Source: Amycolatopsis pretoriensis
GTDB lineage: Bacteria > Actinomycetota > Actinomycetes > Mycobacteriales > Pseudonocardiaceae
Direction: 5' to 3'
Assembly: GCF_900107925.1 (NCBI RefSeq)
Contig: NZ_FNUJ01000006.1
Coordinates: forward strand, 124,001 to 188,000
Length of the DNA: 64,000 bases
The position numbers and the translations under genes are program-made. The notes under the pieces were generated by a model. It worked only from the letters and a program-made list of their open reading frames with translations. It was not told the origin of the DNA and did no database searches. Below are positions 50,454 through 58,899 of the stretch, piece after piece. Positions within the stretch are counted from its first letter, which is position 1. Every line of letters begins with the position of its first letter.

Positions 50454-51077
50454 ATGACCGAGAACCCCGGCTTCACCACGTTCGGGGACGTGGAGATCGC
50501 TCGCGTCCCCGAATGGCAGGGCAACCTGTTCACCCGCGGCGACTTCCTGCCCGAGTCCGATCGGCAGGACCGGGAGGCGCAGCGAGCGTGGCTGAGACCT
50601 GACTTCTGGGCCCCGGAGCCGGAAGATGCCTGGCTGCTTCGCAAAGCTCCCTCATCCGCAGTGCCGGCCGGACGATCCTGCTCGACGCCGGCATCGGCAA
50701 CCACAAGGCCGGACGCGGCGCGCCGCCGTTCAACGGGCTGGACACGACCTACCTGGACGACGAGCACTGGCGTCCCACTTTCCCGAAAGGCGACTAACCT
50801 GCTGTCCAAGGCCGACTTCACCCAGCTGGCCGACCTCGCGAAGACCGGCGCGCCGGACCCCTTCGGGTTCGCGACCGCGTTCCTGGACAGCATCGCCGCC
50901 GGCCCGGGGCACTCGCCTGGGGCCTGCGTTCTGACCCTCATGTCGCACGGTCAGAACGCGACCTGAGCGGCCGACAACGCCGCACCGGTGTTCGGGGCCC
51001 ACTTCCCCGGCGCCCGCGTGGCCGGCAGCAGCATCGCCGGCAACGCGTTCCGCATCGGCTCCTGGACGACACTCTGA
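50454..51077 (+). pseudogene. Broken metallo-beta-lactamase-fold hydrolase
   Basis: The N-terminus (FGDVEIARVPEWQGN; DFWAPEPEDAWLL) starts at ATG 50454 in one frame. Near 50645 homology moves to another frame (RSAGRTILLDAGIGNHKAG; GLDTTYLDDEHWRPTFP), then back (TNLLSKADF; AFLDSIA), and ends with VFGAHFPGARVAG and IGSW before TGA 51077. The segment that should hold the metal motif H-x-H-x-D-H, between TTYLDD and WRPTFP, is missing. Frameshifts plus loss of the metal site make it a pseudogene of a QsdA-like or alkylsulfatase-type MBL protein. Confidence 0.75.
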
Positions 51078-51133
51078 CCCTTGCGCTCACGCCAGGGCCC
51101 CCTCACAGCACCCAGGGGCAGCACCGCGCCCAT

Positions 51134-51161
51134 TTGACAGGTATGTCGTACGACATAGTAT
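51134..51161 (+). promoter_or_regulatory. Promoter with TetR-type palindrome in its spacer
   Basis: TTGACA (51134-51139) and TAGTAT (51156-51161) are separated by 16 bp. The perfect 16-bp palindrome TATGTCGTACGACATA (51142-51157) fills that spacer. A related dyad is found at 52953-52970, before the TetR gene downstream. It should drive the SDR-patatin genes with repression by that TetR. Confidence 0.75.
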
Positions 51162-51326
51162 GAGGTGTGTCGGCCCGACCTGAATCGGCGCTCCGGCAGC
51201 GGTGCCCACTCAGGACCGTGGGCGGGACCGAGCCTCCCGCCCACGCAACCGTGGCCGGAAAGGCCGCCAGGCAATGACCGGGAAGCTCCTCAGCCCCCGG
51301 CCTCGTCACCAGCAAGGAGATTCGTC

Positions 51327-52094
51327 ATGTCATCCGTGCTCATCACCGGCGCGTCCAAAGGCATCGGCCGCGCCATCGCCGTCGAACTGGCGGGGCGGGG
51401 CCACCGGGTCGTCGCGACCGCCCGGCAGCCGGAAATGCTGGCCGACCTGCCCGTCGACCAGCGGCTGCGGCTGGATGTGACCGACCAGGACAGCGTCGAC
51501 CGAGCCCTGGGGGACGCCGGGGAGATCGATGTCTTGGTCAGCAACGCCGGCGCGACCGTGCGCGCGCCGCTCGAGAGCGTCCCGCTCGCCGAGATCGAAA
51601 GCCTCTTCCAGCTCAACACCCTCGGCGCGCTGCGAGTGGCGCAGGGCGTGCTCCCGCAAATGCGGGAACGGGGCGCGGGACGGCTGGTGTTCGTCTCCAG
51701 CGTCCAAGGCCGGGTGGTACTACCCATCATCGCCCCCTACGGAGCGAGCAAGTGGGCATTGGAAGCCATCGCCGAGGGGCTGGCCCTGGAGGTGGGCCAC
51801 TTCGGCGTTCGGGTCAGCCTCGTCCAGCCCGGCGCGGTGGCCACCGACGGCGCCGCCGGGGCCAAGTCCTTCTTCGCCGACGACGACCCCTACCTTCCTT
51901 TGCTCCAGCAGCTCGGCGTCCTCCGCGGCGAGGTGATCACCCCGGAGGAGGTCGCCACCGCGGTGGCCGACACGATCGAGCGCCCCGATCCGCCGTTGCG
52001 CGTGCCCGTCGGCGCGCCGGCCGAGCAGCTGCTGAAGGCCCGCAAGGAAGCTCCCGAAGACGCGCCGTTCCTGCCGGCCGAACTCGACTGGTAA
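51327..52094 (+). CDS. Short-chain dehydrogenase/reductase
   Basis: A 255-residue classical SDR starting at ATG 51327 (AAGGAGA upstream). TGASKGIG (7-14), VSNAGATV, the Ser in LVFVSSVQGRV and YGASKWALE (Tyr-x3-Lys) are all present, so it should be active. The missing glycine cluster and the VSLVQPGAVATDG motif are normal. It is the first gene of an operon with a patatin-like lipase (4 bp downstream) under an obvious repressible promoter. The 5' leader from the promoter is about 160 bases and carries nothing recognisable. Substrate unknown. Confidence 0.87.
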   Translation: MSSVLITGASKGIGRAIAVELAGRGHRVVATARQPEMLADLPVDQRLRLDVTDQDSVDRALGDAGEIDVLVSNAGATVRAPLESVPLAEIESLFQLNTLGALRVAQGVLPQMRERGAGRLVFVSSVQGRVVLPIIAPYGASKWALEAIAEGLALEVGHFGVRVSLVQPGAVATDGAAGAKSFFADDDPYLPLLQQLGVLRGEVITPEEVATAVADTIERPDPPLRVPVGAPAEQLLKARKEAPEDAPFLPAELDW

Positions 52095-52098
52095 CGGC

Positions 52099-52950
52099 AT
52101 GGACACCACTGTTTCCCCCATTGCGCTCGTGCTGGGCGGCGGCGGCCCCGCCGGTGTCGCGTGGACGTCGGCCCTGCTGCACGGGCTGATCTCCCACGGA
52201 CTGCCGGTGGCCGAATCCGATGAGGTGCTGGGCACCTCGGCCGGGTCGGTCGTCGGCGCCTGGCTCACGATGCGGCCCGACGACCTCCCGGCCCTGCCCC
52301 AGCGGATGCTCGACCGGGCCAGGTGGCACGCGCACAACGCCGAATCCGGTTACGGCGACCGGGATCTGCTGCGTCGCGTCGTGGCCGGATCCACTCGGGA
52401 CACCGAGTCCGCCCGGAACATCGCCCAGGCGGCGATCGCGGCGATCCCGCCGATATCGGCGGAACGAGCTGAGACGCTGTGGCGCGCGACCCTGCCCGAG
52501 GGGCCATGGCCGGATCGGCTCAAAGTGACATCGGTGAACGCCGGAACCGGGGCGGCCAAGGCGTGGTCGGCGGCCGACGGCGTCTCGCTCGCCGCCGCGG
52601 TGGCGTGCTCCACCGCGGCGCCCGGCGCCGCGCCGCCGGTCACGCTGGCAAGCTCGGTCTGGGTCGACGGCGCCGTCCGGTCCGGCACGAATGCCGACCT
52701 GGTCCGCGGCATCGGCTCCGCCACCCGTGGCCGGGTGCTCGTGCTCGCTCCCCTGCCGAACGACCACCTCAGCCGCGAAGAGATCACCCTCGTCGAGTCC
52801 GGCCACCGCGTCACCGTGATCACCGCGGAGCCGTTCTACGAGACGATCGCGGACCTGATGAACCCCCGATTCGTCGACATCGCCGCAGCTGCCGGGGCGA
52901 AGCAGGCACGCGCTGTCGCGGCGGACCTCGGTAGGTGGTGGAGCGACTGA
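52099..52950 (+). CDS. Patatin-like phospholipase
   Basis: A 283-residue patatin-fold acyl hydrolase. It has the oxyanion loop LGGGGPAGVAW (12-22), nucleophile Ser47 in GTSAG, and the catalytic Asp in WVDGAVRSGTNADL (D-G-A in place of D-G-G). These use a Ser-Asp dyad to release fatty acid from lipids. There is no signal peptide, so it is cytoplasmic. It is 4 bp after the SDR gene and ends 44 bp before the TetR gene; the three appear to be a lipid- or drug-responsive unit. Confidence 0.85.
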   Translation: MDTTVSPIALVLGGGGPAGVAWTSALLHGLISHGLPVAESDEVLGTSAGSVVGAWLTMRPDDLPALPQRMLDRARWHAHNAESGYGDRDLLRRVVAGSTRDTESARNIAQAAIAAIPPISAERAETLWRATLPEGPWPDRLKVTSVNAGTGAAKAWSAADGVSLAAAVACSTAAPGAAPPVTLASSVWVDGAVRSGTNADLVRGIGSATRGRVLVLAPLPNDHLSREEITLVESGHRVTVITAEPFYETIADLMNPRFVDIAAAAGAKQARAVAADLGRWWSD

Positions 52951-52952
52951 TA

Positions 52953-52970
52953 GTATGTAAGTCGACATAC
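52953..52970. promoter_or_regulatory. TetR operator upstream of the regulator gene
   Basis: GTATGTAAGTCGACATAC has inverted arms GTATGT and ACATAC and shares TATGT-N6-ACATA with the perfect palindrome at 51142-51157. It lies 24 bp before the TetR start (52995), consistent with autoregulation. Confidence 0.7.
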
Positions 52971-52994
52971 ATGTAATGGAGAGGTTCGGTAGCC

Positions 52995-53594
52995 ATGGGT
53001 GCGCGCTCGGACGCCAAGTCGAAGATGGTGCAAGCGGCCAAGCAGCTCATGCGCGAACGCGGGTTGCACGCGACGGCGTTTTCCGACGTGCTCAAGCTCA
53101 GTGGTGCCCCCCGCGGCTCGGTCTACTTCCATTTTCCCGGCGGCAAGACCCAGCTGGCAACGGAAGCGGCCGAGGCCCACGCCCATGAGCAGGTCGAGAT
53201 CATCGATCGCGCGGCCGCGCAGGCGAACTCGGCGGCCGAACTGGTCGAACGCTACGTCGACCTCGGCCGGGACGGCATGGTGGCCAGCGGGTACTCGCGG
53301 GGCTGCGCGATCGCACCCCTCGTGACCGAAGGCGCGACACAGGAGTCGGCGGAAATCGGCGAGACCGGCCGGCGGACGTTCTCGGAGATGATCGACCGGC
53401 TCGCGTTCCACTTCATCAGCTTCGGCGTCGAACACGCGGCAGCGCGCGCTCTCTCCGACGCGGTGGTCGCGGGCGTCGAGGGCGCGATGATCACCTCGCG
53501 GGCCCGCCGCAGCACCGCTCCTTACGACGCGCTCAAGGCCGCGCTGGTCAGCTACGCGGCGACTTCGTCACGCTCGCCTCGAGCCGCGCGATGA
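52995..53594 (+). CDS. TetR-family regulator, LmrA/YxaF-like
   Basis: A 199-residue regulator. The HTH spans about 8-50 (KMVQAAKQLMRERGLHATAF; FSDVLKLSGAPRGSVYFHF). SRGCAIAPLVTEGAT is the typical LmrA/YxaF C-terminal-domain segment. Its gene follows the SDR-patatin pair, and matching palindromes stand before both, so it most likely represses that operon and itself. The last 27 bp overlap the end of the convergent TetR gene at 53568. Confidence 0.9.
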   Translation: MGARSDAKSKMVQAAKQLMRERGLHATAFSDVLKLSGAPRGSVYFHFPGGKTQLATEAAEAHAHEQVEIIDRAAAQANSAAELVERYVDLGRDGMVASGYSRGCAIAPLVTEGATQESAEIGETGRRTFSEMIDRLAFHFISFGVEHAAARALSDAVVAGVEGAMITSRARRSTAPYDALKAALVSYAATSSRSPRAAR

Positions 53595-54218
53595 CGGCCG
53601 GACGCCGTTTCGGGACCGCCGCCAACTGAGGGCGAAGTCCCGCAACGAATCCAGTTCAGCCGTCAGCTCGGGGCTCTCCGGGGCAGCGCGGGCGATGGTC
53701 AGAGTCCCCAGCACCGCAGCGGTCAGCACGTTGGCCGCCATCGACGGATCCGGCGCCGCTTCACCCAGCCCGCGGGCTCGTTCGGCGACAGCCAGGAAAC
53801 CTTCCCTGAGCTGCTCTCGATACCGCCGGGTCGCCGCCACCACGTGCTCGTCGACGGGCGCGGTCATCGCGGTGGTGGCCATGCACCCGAATCGGCCCTG
53901 GTCGCTGTCCAGCACGGTCTTCAACCTCGCCAGCGTCTCCAGCACGTCCTCGTGCCCGCGGACGCCGTCGACGAGCGGATCCAGGACCGCAGCCATCCGG
54001 CGCAGGTAGTCGTCCATCGCCGCGCGGTAGATCTCCACCTTCGTGCCGAAGGTGTTGTACAGGCTGGAGGTCGACAGCCCGCTCGCCGCCGCCATCTGCT
54101 GCTGGGTGACCCGGTCGAACCCGGTTTGCCAGAACAGCTTCATCAACCGGGTGAGCGCCTCCGCCCGGTCGAAGCCGAGGGGCCGGCCGGATCGCGCGGT
54201 TTCGGTTTCCGAGGTCAC
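53568..54218 (-). CDS. TetR-family regulator next to the PLP decarboxylase
   Basis: A 216-residue TetR protein. The HTH is LGFDRAEALTRLMKLFWQTG followed by VTQQQMAAASGLSTSSLYNTFG (about 14-55). The C-terminal domain has FGCMATTAMTAP, similar to the TetR_C segment of AcrR-like groups. GTG 54218 is the best fit to the family; an in-frame ATG at 54296 would add 26 residues and overlap the end of the decarboxylase gene. It is co-transcribed with the decarboxylase and probably represses through the 55744 palindrome. Confidence 0.85.
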   Translation of the reverse strand: MTSETETARSGRPLGFDRAEALTRLMKLFWQTGFDRVTQQQMAAASGLSTSSLYNTFGTKVEIYRAAMDDYLRRMAAVLDPLVDGVRGHEDVLETLARLKTVLDSDQGRFGCMATTAMTAPVDEHVVAATRRYREQLREGFLAVAERARGLGEAAPDPSMAANVLTAAVLGTLTIARAAPESPELTAELDSLRDFALSWRRSRNGVRPSSRGSRRA

Positions 54219-54273
54219 CGGCTCAGTCTCGCCCTCGGCCGGGCCCGGGATCAACTCGGGCCGCGGCGGGAGT

Positions 54274-55692
54274 TCACGCGATGGCGCGGCGTGCATGTCG
54301 CAGCAGCGCCTCCAAGGCGCGATCGACGTCGTTCTCGTCGGTGGCCCAGTCGGACACGGAGATCCGCATGAGACGCTCGCCGCGGTAGGTGGTGCCGGTG
54401 AAGAAGGCCGTGCCTTCGGCGCGGACTCCGGCCATGACGGCGTCGGCCAGCCGGCCGTTGTCCCCGTCGGGACTCAGCCAGCGCACCAGCACCTGGTTCG
54501 ACACGACGTCGTTGACGATCTCGGCGTATCCGCTTTTCCGCAGGCCGTCGGCGAAGCGGCGAGCCAGGCCGGTCGTGCGCTCGACGAGGTCGACGACGCC
54601 GTCGCGGCCGAGGGAGCGAAGGGTCGCGTAGACCTGGACGCCGCGGGCCCGCCGGGAGAAGTCCGGGCCCCAGTCCAGCGGGTCGCGGGCGCCGGTGTCC
54701 TGTTCGAGGTAGGCGGCCTGAACGCTCATCGCCGCCCGGTGGGCCGCGGCGTTCGCGCAGATCGCGATGCCGCAGTCGTAGGCGACGTTGAGCAGCTTGT
54801 GCCCGTCGGTGGACCAGGAGTCCAAGCGGTCGAGCCCGGCGACCTTCCCGGCCATCGCCGGCGTGGCAGCGGCCAGCAGCATCACGGCGCCGTCGACGTG
54901 GACCCAGGTCGGGTTGCCGGCCGCGCGGTGCGCCTCGGCAATGTCGGCTACCGCGGTGAAGTCGTCGAAGGAGCCGGTGTTCACGTTGCCGCATTCCACG
55001 ACCACGATCGTGGGACCGTGGATGCCGGACAGCACGTCCTCGAGCAGGTCCGGTCGCATTCGGTCTTCGTCGTCGCAAGGCACGCTGACGAGTGCCTGCT
55101 CGCCGAGGCCGAGAAACCGCAACGCGCGCAGGACCGTGACGTGGACACCGGTCTTGACCACCACGGTCAGCGGCGGCGACCCGGCCAGACCGCGGGCCTC
55201 GACGTCCCAGCCGACCTGCCGCAGCAGTTCGTGGCGAGCCGCGGCCAGGCAGGTGAAGGTGGCCATCTGGCCGCCGGTGACGAATCCCACCGAGCACTGC
55301 GGCGGCAGGCCCGCCAAGTCGACGAACCAGCGCGCCGCGAGCTCCTCCGCAACCGCCACTCCCGGTGTCGCGGCGAACATCGGCGAGTTCTGGTCCCACG
55401 CCGAGACGAGGAGTTCCGCGCCGAGCGCGGCCGGGTGCAGACCGCCCACTACGAAGCCGAAGTAGCGGCCACCGGCCTGTGCGGTGACGTAGGGCCGCAG
55501 ATCTCGCGCCAGGTCGTCGACGACGTGTGCCGGATCCACGCCGGCTGCTGCCGGCGGACAGTCGAGCGCGGCGAGGATCGCGCCGTGATCCGCTGCTTCG
55601 GGGAGTACCGGCCGTTCGGGGAGCGAGTTCAGATACTCCAACGCCGCTGTGGATGCCGTGTCCAGCACCGACTTCCACTCGATGTCCCGCAT
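54274..55692 (-). CDS. PLP-dependent group II decarboxylase
   Basis: A 472-residue fold-type I PLP enzyme of the aromatic-L-amino-acid/glutamate decarboxylase group. Cofactor residues appear in WVHVDGAVMLLA (Asp contacting the pyridine nitrogen) and STDGHKLLNVAYDCG with the Schiff-base lysine. Substrate-region glycines are in AQAGGRYFGFVVGG and GFVTGGQMATF. ATG 55692 is preferred (GGAG six bases upstream); GTG 55704 is possible. Related actinobacterial enzymes decarboxylate aromatic or acidic amino acids, or act as aldehyde-forming synthases. It stands alone with its TetR regulator. Confidence 0.85.
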   Translation of the reverse strand: MRDIEWKSVLDTASTAALEYLNSLPERPVLPEAADHGAILAALDCPPAAAGVDPAHVVDDLARDLRPYVTAQAGGRYFGFVVGGLHPAALGAELLVSAWDQNSPMFAATPGVAVAEELAARWFVDLAGLPPQCSVGFVTGGQMATFTCLAAARHELLRQVGWDVEARGLAGSPPLTVVVKTGVHVTVLRALRFLGLGEQALVSVPCDDEDRMRPDLLEDVLSGIHGPTIVVVECGNVNTGSFDDFTAVADIAEAHRAAGNPTWVHVDGAVMLLAAATPAMAGKVAGLDRLDSWSTDGHKLLNVAYDCGIAICANAAAHRAAMSVQAAYLEQDTGARDPLDWGPDFSRRARGVQVYATLRSLGRDGVVDLVERTTGLARRFADGLRKSGYAEIVNDVVSNQVLVRWLSPDGDNGRLADAVMAGVRAEGTAFFTGTTYRGERLMRISVSDWATDENDVDRALEALLRHARRAIA

Positions 55693-55743
55693 GCTGCTCT
55701 CCACTGTTCGCCGTGCGCCGCGACATGCCGGCTTGACGAACTG

Positions 55744-55772
55744 ATTCTGAGTCGGTCAACTCAGAATGTCAA
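55744..55772 (-). promoter_or_regulatory. Promoter and 24-bp dyad of the decarboxylase-TetR operon
   Basis: Perfect 9-bp arms ATTCTGAGT (55744-55752) and ACTCAGAAT (55759-55767) flank six bases. On the minus strand a TTGACA -35 (55772-55767) is followed after 17 bp by CAGAAT, so the dyad fills the promoter spacer. It lies 52 bp before the decarboxylase ATG and fits a TetR-type operator. Confidence 0.7.
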
Positions 55773-56006
55773 CCACGTTCGACAAGGAGTCGGTCCGCCG
55801 ACTCGAAGCCCGAACCGGCTCGATGCGTCTCCAGTACCGGAATGAGGCCGCCGCATTCCCGGCAGCCCCTCGTCGTCGAGCAAGCCGCCGTCACGGTCGT
55901 GACGCAGGGTGCGCTTCACTCCGCCCGGCGAGTAGTGCGCGTCACACCAGGCCATCATGGCGTGCACGATCGGCCCCAGCTCGACGCTCTTGCCCTCACC
56001 GACGAC
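55761..56006 (-). pseudogene. Remnant of an HxlR-family regulator (C-terminus)
   Basis: The minus strand reads VVGEGKSVELGPIVHAMMAW and CDAHYSPGG, which matches the end of the HxlR wing and last helix (L-T-x-x-G-x-x-L-x-P-V-L-x-A-M-x-x-W). An in-frame TAA at 56009-56007 and absence of the N-terminal HTH show that it is truncated. The downstream frame runs without a proper stop into the decarboxylase promoter. It diverges from the NmrA-like genes, the usual place for their regulator. Confidence 0.6.
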
Positions 56007-56081
56007 TTACAAAGGTGCGAGCCAGCGAGCAGTTGCGATCCGCGTAGGTACTGGAGGGCCACATCACGAGCCCAACCCGGT

Positions 56082-56126
56082 AGTTCAGTCATTGAACTCG
56101 ATGGTGTACAGTCCAGTTCAGTGAAC
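56082..56126. promoter_or_regulatory. Array of AGTTCA/TGAACT half-sites
   Basis: AGTTCA (56082-56087) and TGAACT (56093-56098) form one dyad; AGTTCA (56115-56120) and TGAAC (56122-56126) form a second, nearly perfect palindrome. They lie between the HxlR remnant and the NmrA-like gene pair (first ATG 56255), so they were probably operators of the lost regulator. Confidence 0.6.
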
Positions 56127-56254
56127 GAACTTCGCGGCGGGGCCGAATTGGCCATGAAGGGAACCCTGGTCGATGCCAGGGCCTTGACTTGAAATGACCT
56201 TGCAAAATCCGGCCGGACGGCCACGGAAGACGTTCCGACACGAGAGGCGACGCG

Positions 56255-57169
56255 ATGGCTGAGGACGACCGGCTTTTCCTGGTCACGGGGGCGACAGGCC
56301 GGACTGGCGGCGGCACGGCCCGGCTGCTGCTGGAGCGCGGCCACCGGGTTCGCGCGCTCGTGCACCGCGACGACGAACGCTCCCGCCGGCTGGCTGCTGC
56401 CGGTGCCGAGATCGCCGTGGGTGACCTGCACGATCTCGACGCCGTGACCGCGGCCATGCGCGACGTCACCAGCGCCTACTTGTGCCACCCGATCTCGCCG
56501 GGCCTGGTGGAGGCGACCGTCTACTTCGCACAAGCAGCCGTCGAGGCGGGGGTCAGGTCGGCGGTGAACATGTCGCAGATCTCCGCTCGCCGCGACGCGG
56601 GCAGCCACGCCGCCCGGCAGCACTGGCTGTGCGAACGGCTGCTGGACCGCACCGGCCTGCTCACCGCGCACATCCGGCCGACCTTCTTCGCCGAATGGCT
56701 CACGCTGTGGTGGGAGCGCCGCGACGGCGAGGGGTACCTGCGGCTGCCATTCGGCGAGGGCCGCCACGCCCCGGTCGCCTCGGCCGACCAGTCCCGCGTG
56801 ATCGCCGCCCTGCTGCTCGACCCCGAGCCACACGACCGCGCCGTCTACACGCTGCACGGCCCGGTCGAGCAGAACCACCACGACATCGCGCGGGCCATGT
56901 CCGGCACGTTGGGCATCCCGGTCCACTACGAGCCGATCACCGTCGAGCAGTTCGCCGCAGCCATGACCGCACGCGGCATGCCGGCCCACCGGGTGCAGCA
57001 CCTGAGCAACGTCGCCGTGGACTACCAGCACGGTGTCTTCGCGGGCACGAACGACGTCATCGAGCGGATCGGCGGCCGTCCGCCGACGTCCGTCGAGCAG
57101 TTCGTGAGCCAGAACAAGGCCGCCTTCGACACCAGCGGGCCCAACTTCGTGCCCGTCGAGAACCACTGA
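56255..57169 (+). CDS. NmrA-like NAD(P)-binding reductase (first of a pair)
   Basis: A 304-residue atypical SDR of the NmrA/isoflavone-reductase type, with VTGATGRTGGGTARLLLERG (10-29) and ALVHRDDERSRRL as cofactor region. There is no Tyr-x3-Lys catalytic motif; family members act as quinone or enone reductases or redox sensors. LFLVTGATG is followed by GDLHDLDAV as usual. It lies 10 bp before a paralogue with the same architecture. About 130 bp of leader precede it, with the half-site array upstream. Confidence 0.82.
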   Translation: MAEDDRLFLVTGATGRTGGGTARLLLERGHRVRALVHRDDERSRRLAAAGAEIAVGDLHDLDAVTAAMRDVTSAYLCHPISPGLVEATVYFAQAAVEAGVRSAVNMSQISARRDAGSHAARQHWLCERLLDRTGLLTAHIRPTFFAEWLTLWWERRDGEGYLRLPFGEGRHAPVASADQSRVIAALLLDPEPHDRAVYTLHGPVEQNHHDIARAMSGTLGIPVHYEPITVEQFAAAMTARGMPAHRVQHLSNVAVDYQHGVFAGTNDVIERIGGRPPTSVEQFVSQNKAAFDTSGPNFVPVENH

Positions 57170-57179
57170 AAGGACATCG

Positions 57180-58097
57180 ATGACCACCGCCGCACCCATC
57201 CTCGTCACCGGCGCCACGGGCCGGCACGGCGGCACCGGCGCCTACCTCGTGCGCCGGCTGCGCGAGGAGGGCCATCACGTTCGGGTGCTCGCCCGCACCC
57301 ACAGCGAGCGCACCACCGCCCTGACCGCGCTCGGCGCCGAGGTTGTCCTCGGCGATCTCCACGACCGGCGCACCATCGTGTCCGCTTTGGACGGTGTGAA
57401 GCAGGCGTACCTCACCTACCCGATCGACGCGGGCGTCATCCCCGCCGCGGCGAACTACGCCGCCGCGATCCGCGAAGCCGGCACCTCGCCGCGCACAGTC
57501 GTCATGTCCATGGGGCCCGCCCACCCCGGTCACCCCAGCGACCGGGGACAGGACCAGTGGCTCGCCGAGGAGCTGCTGCAGTGGGCAGGACTGGACCTGC
57601 TCGTCCTACGCGTCGCCGCCGCGTTCCACGAGAACATCCCGGCGCTGCACCGCCGGTCGATCGACGAGCACGGGGTGATCCGCAACTGCTTCGGCGACGC
57701 CGCGGTCGCCTGGATCAACGGCCGCGACGCCGGTGAACTCGCCGTCGCCGCGCTCCTGCACCCCGACCGGTTCACCGGCCCGATCTGCTACCCCACCGGC
57801 GCGGAGGAGCTCAGCCACACCGAGATCGCCGCCATCCTCACCGAGGAGCTGCGTCGTCTGGTTCGCTTCGAACCGATCTCGGCGGACCAATGGCGAAGGG
57901 AGATCGTCGAACTGTCCACAACGGACTCTGACGGGGTCGTCAACCCCGACATGGCCGGGCACATCGCCGCCGTCGCGCTGCAGGTGAGCCGGCACGGATC
58001 GAGCCGGCCGGCAGACGCCGACGCACTGGCCCACCTGATCGGCCGGTCACCGACCTCGTTCCGCGAATACGTCCGCAGCGGTTCCTACGCTCTCTGA
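57180..58097 (+). CDS. NmrA-like NAD(P)-binding reductase (second of a pair)
   Basis: A 305-residue paralogue of the preceding protein (shared motifs TGATGRxGG, GDLHDxxxV and the C-terminal GRSPTSFREYV-like end). The cofactor region is LVTGATGRHGGTGAYLVRRL. Like its partner it lacks a Tyr-x3-Lys motif. Tandem duplication with divergence suggests either a heterodimer or two substrate ranges. Its stop lies 51 bp inside a weak convergent open frame from the decayed region to the right. Confidence 0.82.
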   Translation: MTTAAPILVTGATGRHGGTGAYLVRRLREEGHHVRVLARTHSERTTALTALGAEVVLGDLHDRRTIVSALDGVKQAYLTYPIDAGVIPAAANYAAAIREAGTSPRTVVMSMGPAHPGHPSDRGQDQWLAEELLQWAGLDLLVLRVAAAFHENIPALHRRSIDEHGVIRNCFGDAAVAWINGRDAGELAVAALLHPDRFTGPICYPTGAEELSHTEIAAILTEELRRLVRFEPISADQWRREIVELSTTDSDGVVNPDMAGHIAAVALQVSRHGSSRPADADALAHLIGRSPTSFREYVRSGSYAL

Positions 58098-58250
58098 AAG
58101 AGCCGGCGGCAAGAGCCACAGCGCGGCCGGTTCGAGCAGCCGGTGGGCCTTCTCATGCGTCGCCAGCCGCGTGAACTCTTCCGGTGCCTCCGGCTGTCCA
58201 GACAGCTGCAGCAGCACCGCGTACAGACAGACCTCAGCCCACGACATCAC
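58047..58250 (-). CDS. Unrecognised open frame in the decayed region
   Basis: A minus-strand frame from ATG 58250 gives 67 residues (starts MMSWAEVCLYAVLLQLSGQ), and the frame stays open upstream to near 58390 without a start codon. Composition looks protein-like, with a hydrophobic helix, but I recognise no domain. It may be the C-terminal part of a broken gene that once followed the XRE-type regulator remnant. Confidence 0.25.
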   Translation of the reverse strand: MMSWAEVCLYAVLLQLSGQPEAPEEFTRLATHEKAHRLLEPAALWLLPPALSESVGTAADVFAERGR

Positions 58251-58374
58251 CGGCCCGGCGCCCGAAATCCGGGCCGCCCCCTGCGCGGCAGTGGCTGCGG
58301 GCGGGTGCGAACGCCACGGGTGGAAGCTGGCCCGCCGCTTGAACGGCGCCGCCGTCCGGAAATGGCGATGCTCG

Positions 58375-58720
58375 TCAGCGGCCGATCAACGCATCATGCA
58401 GATGGTCGTCGAGTCCGGCGACGAAGTCCTCGGCCCGCCAGGGTCGAAGTGCCCGCCGGACAAGTCGAACGCGCTGAGTCGCCACGCGGCCGCCCGTCGT
58501 CGATGCCACGTCGATGGCTTCGTGCAGGTCCGCGGCGCACGCCCTCGGGTCACCCAGCCTCAACCGCGCGAGCGCCAGGTCCGAGGTGACGATCCCCCGC
58601 TGCACGGCGTCGCGCGACTCCCTCAACGCGTCCAGCGACCGCTCCAGACTGCCGTGGGCGTGGTCGGCGTCGCCCGACAGCTCCTGGTGACCCGGCCGGG
58701 TGTGCGGTCCCGTCGGGTCG
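58375..58720 (-). pseudogene. Remnant of an XRE/TPR transcriptional regulator (C-terminus)
   Basis: On the minus strand the frame reads GHQELSGDADHAHGSLERSL, then SDLALARLRLGDPRACAADL, ALRPWRAEDFVAGLDDHL and a TGA at 58377-58375. This is the C-terminal TPR block common to large actinobacterial XRE regulators (A-L-A-R-L-R-x-G...A-C...L). No helix-turn-helix or earlier TPR remains; upstream homology fades near 58720. Confidence 0.6.
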
Positions 58721-58899
58721 TTCCGATCGCGCTGCCGTGGCGCGACCAGTTCTAGGACTCGCCCCGCTTGGCGGGGTGGTCTGCGCAGCTGGCACCCACA
58801 GCGCGCGTCCGAGAAGTTCGTGGCTCAAGGCGGGAAGCGACCAGGCGCTCCTGCGGGGTCGTCCGGTGGAGTGAGGTAGGCGACGGCGGCGGACACGAG

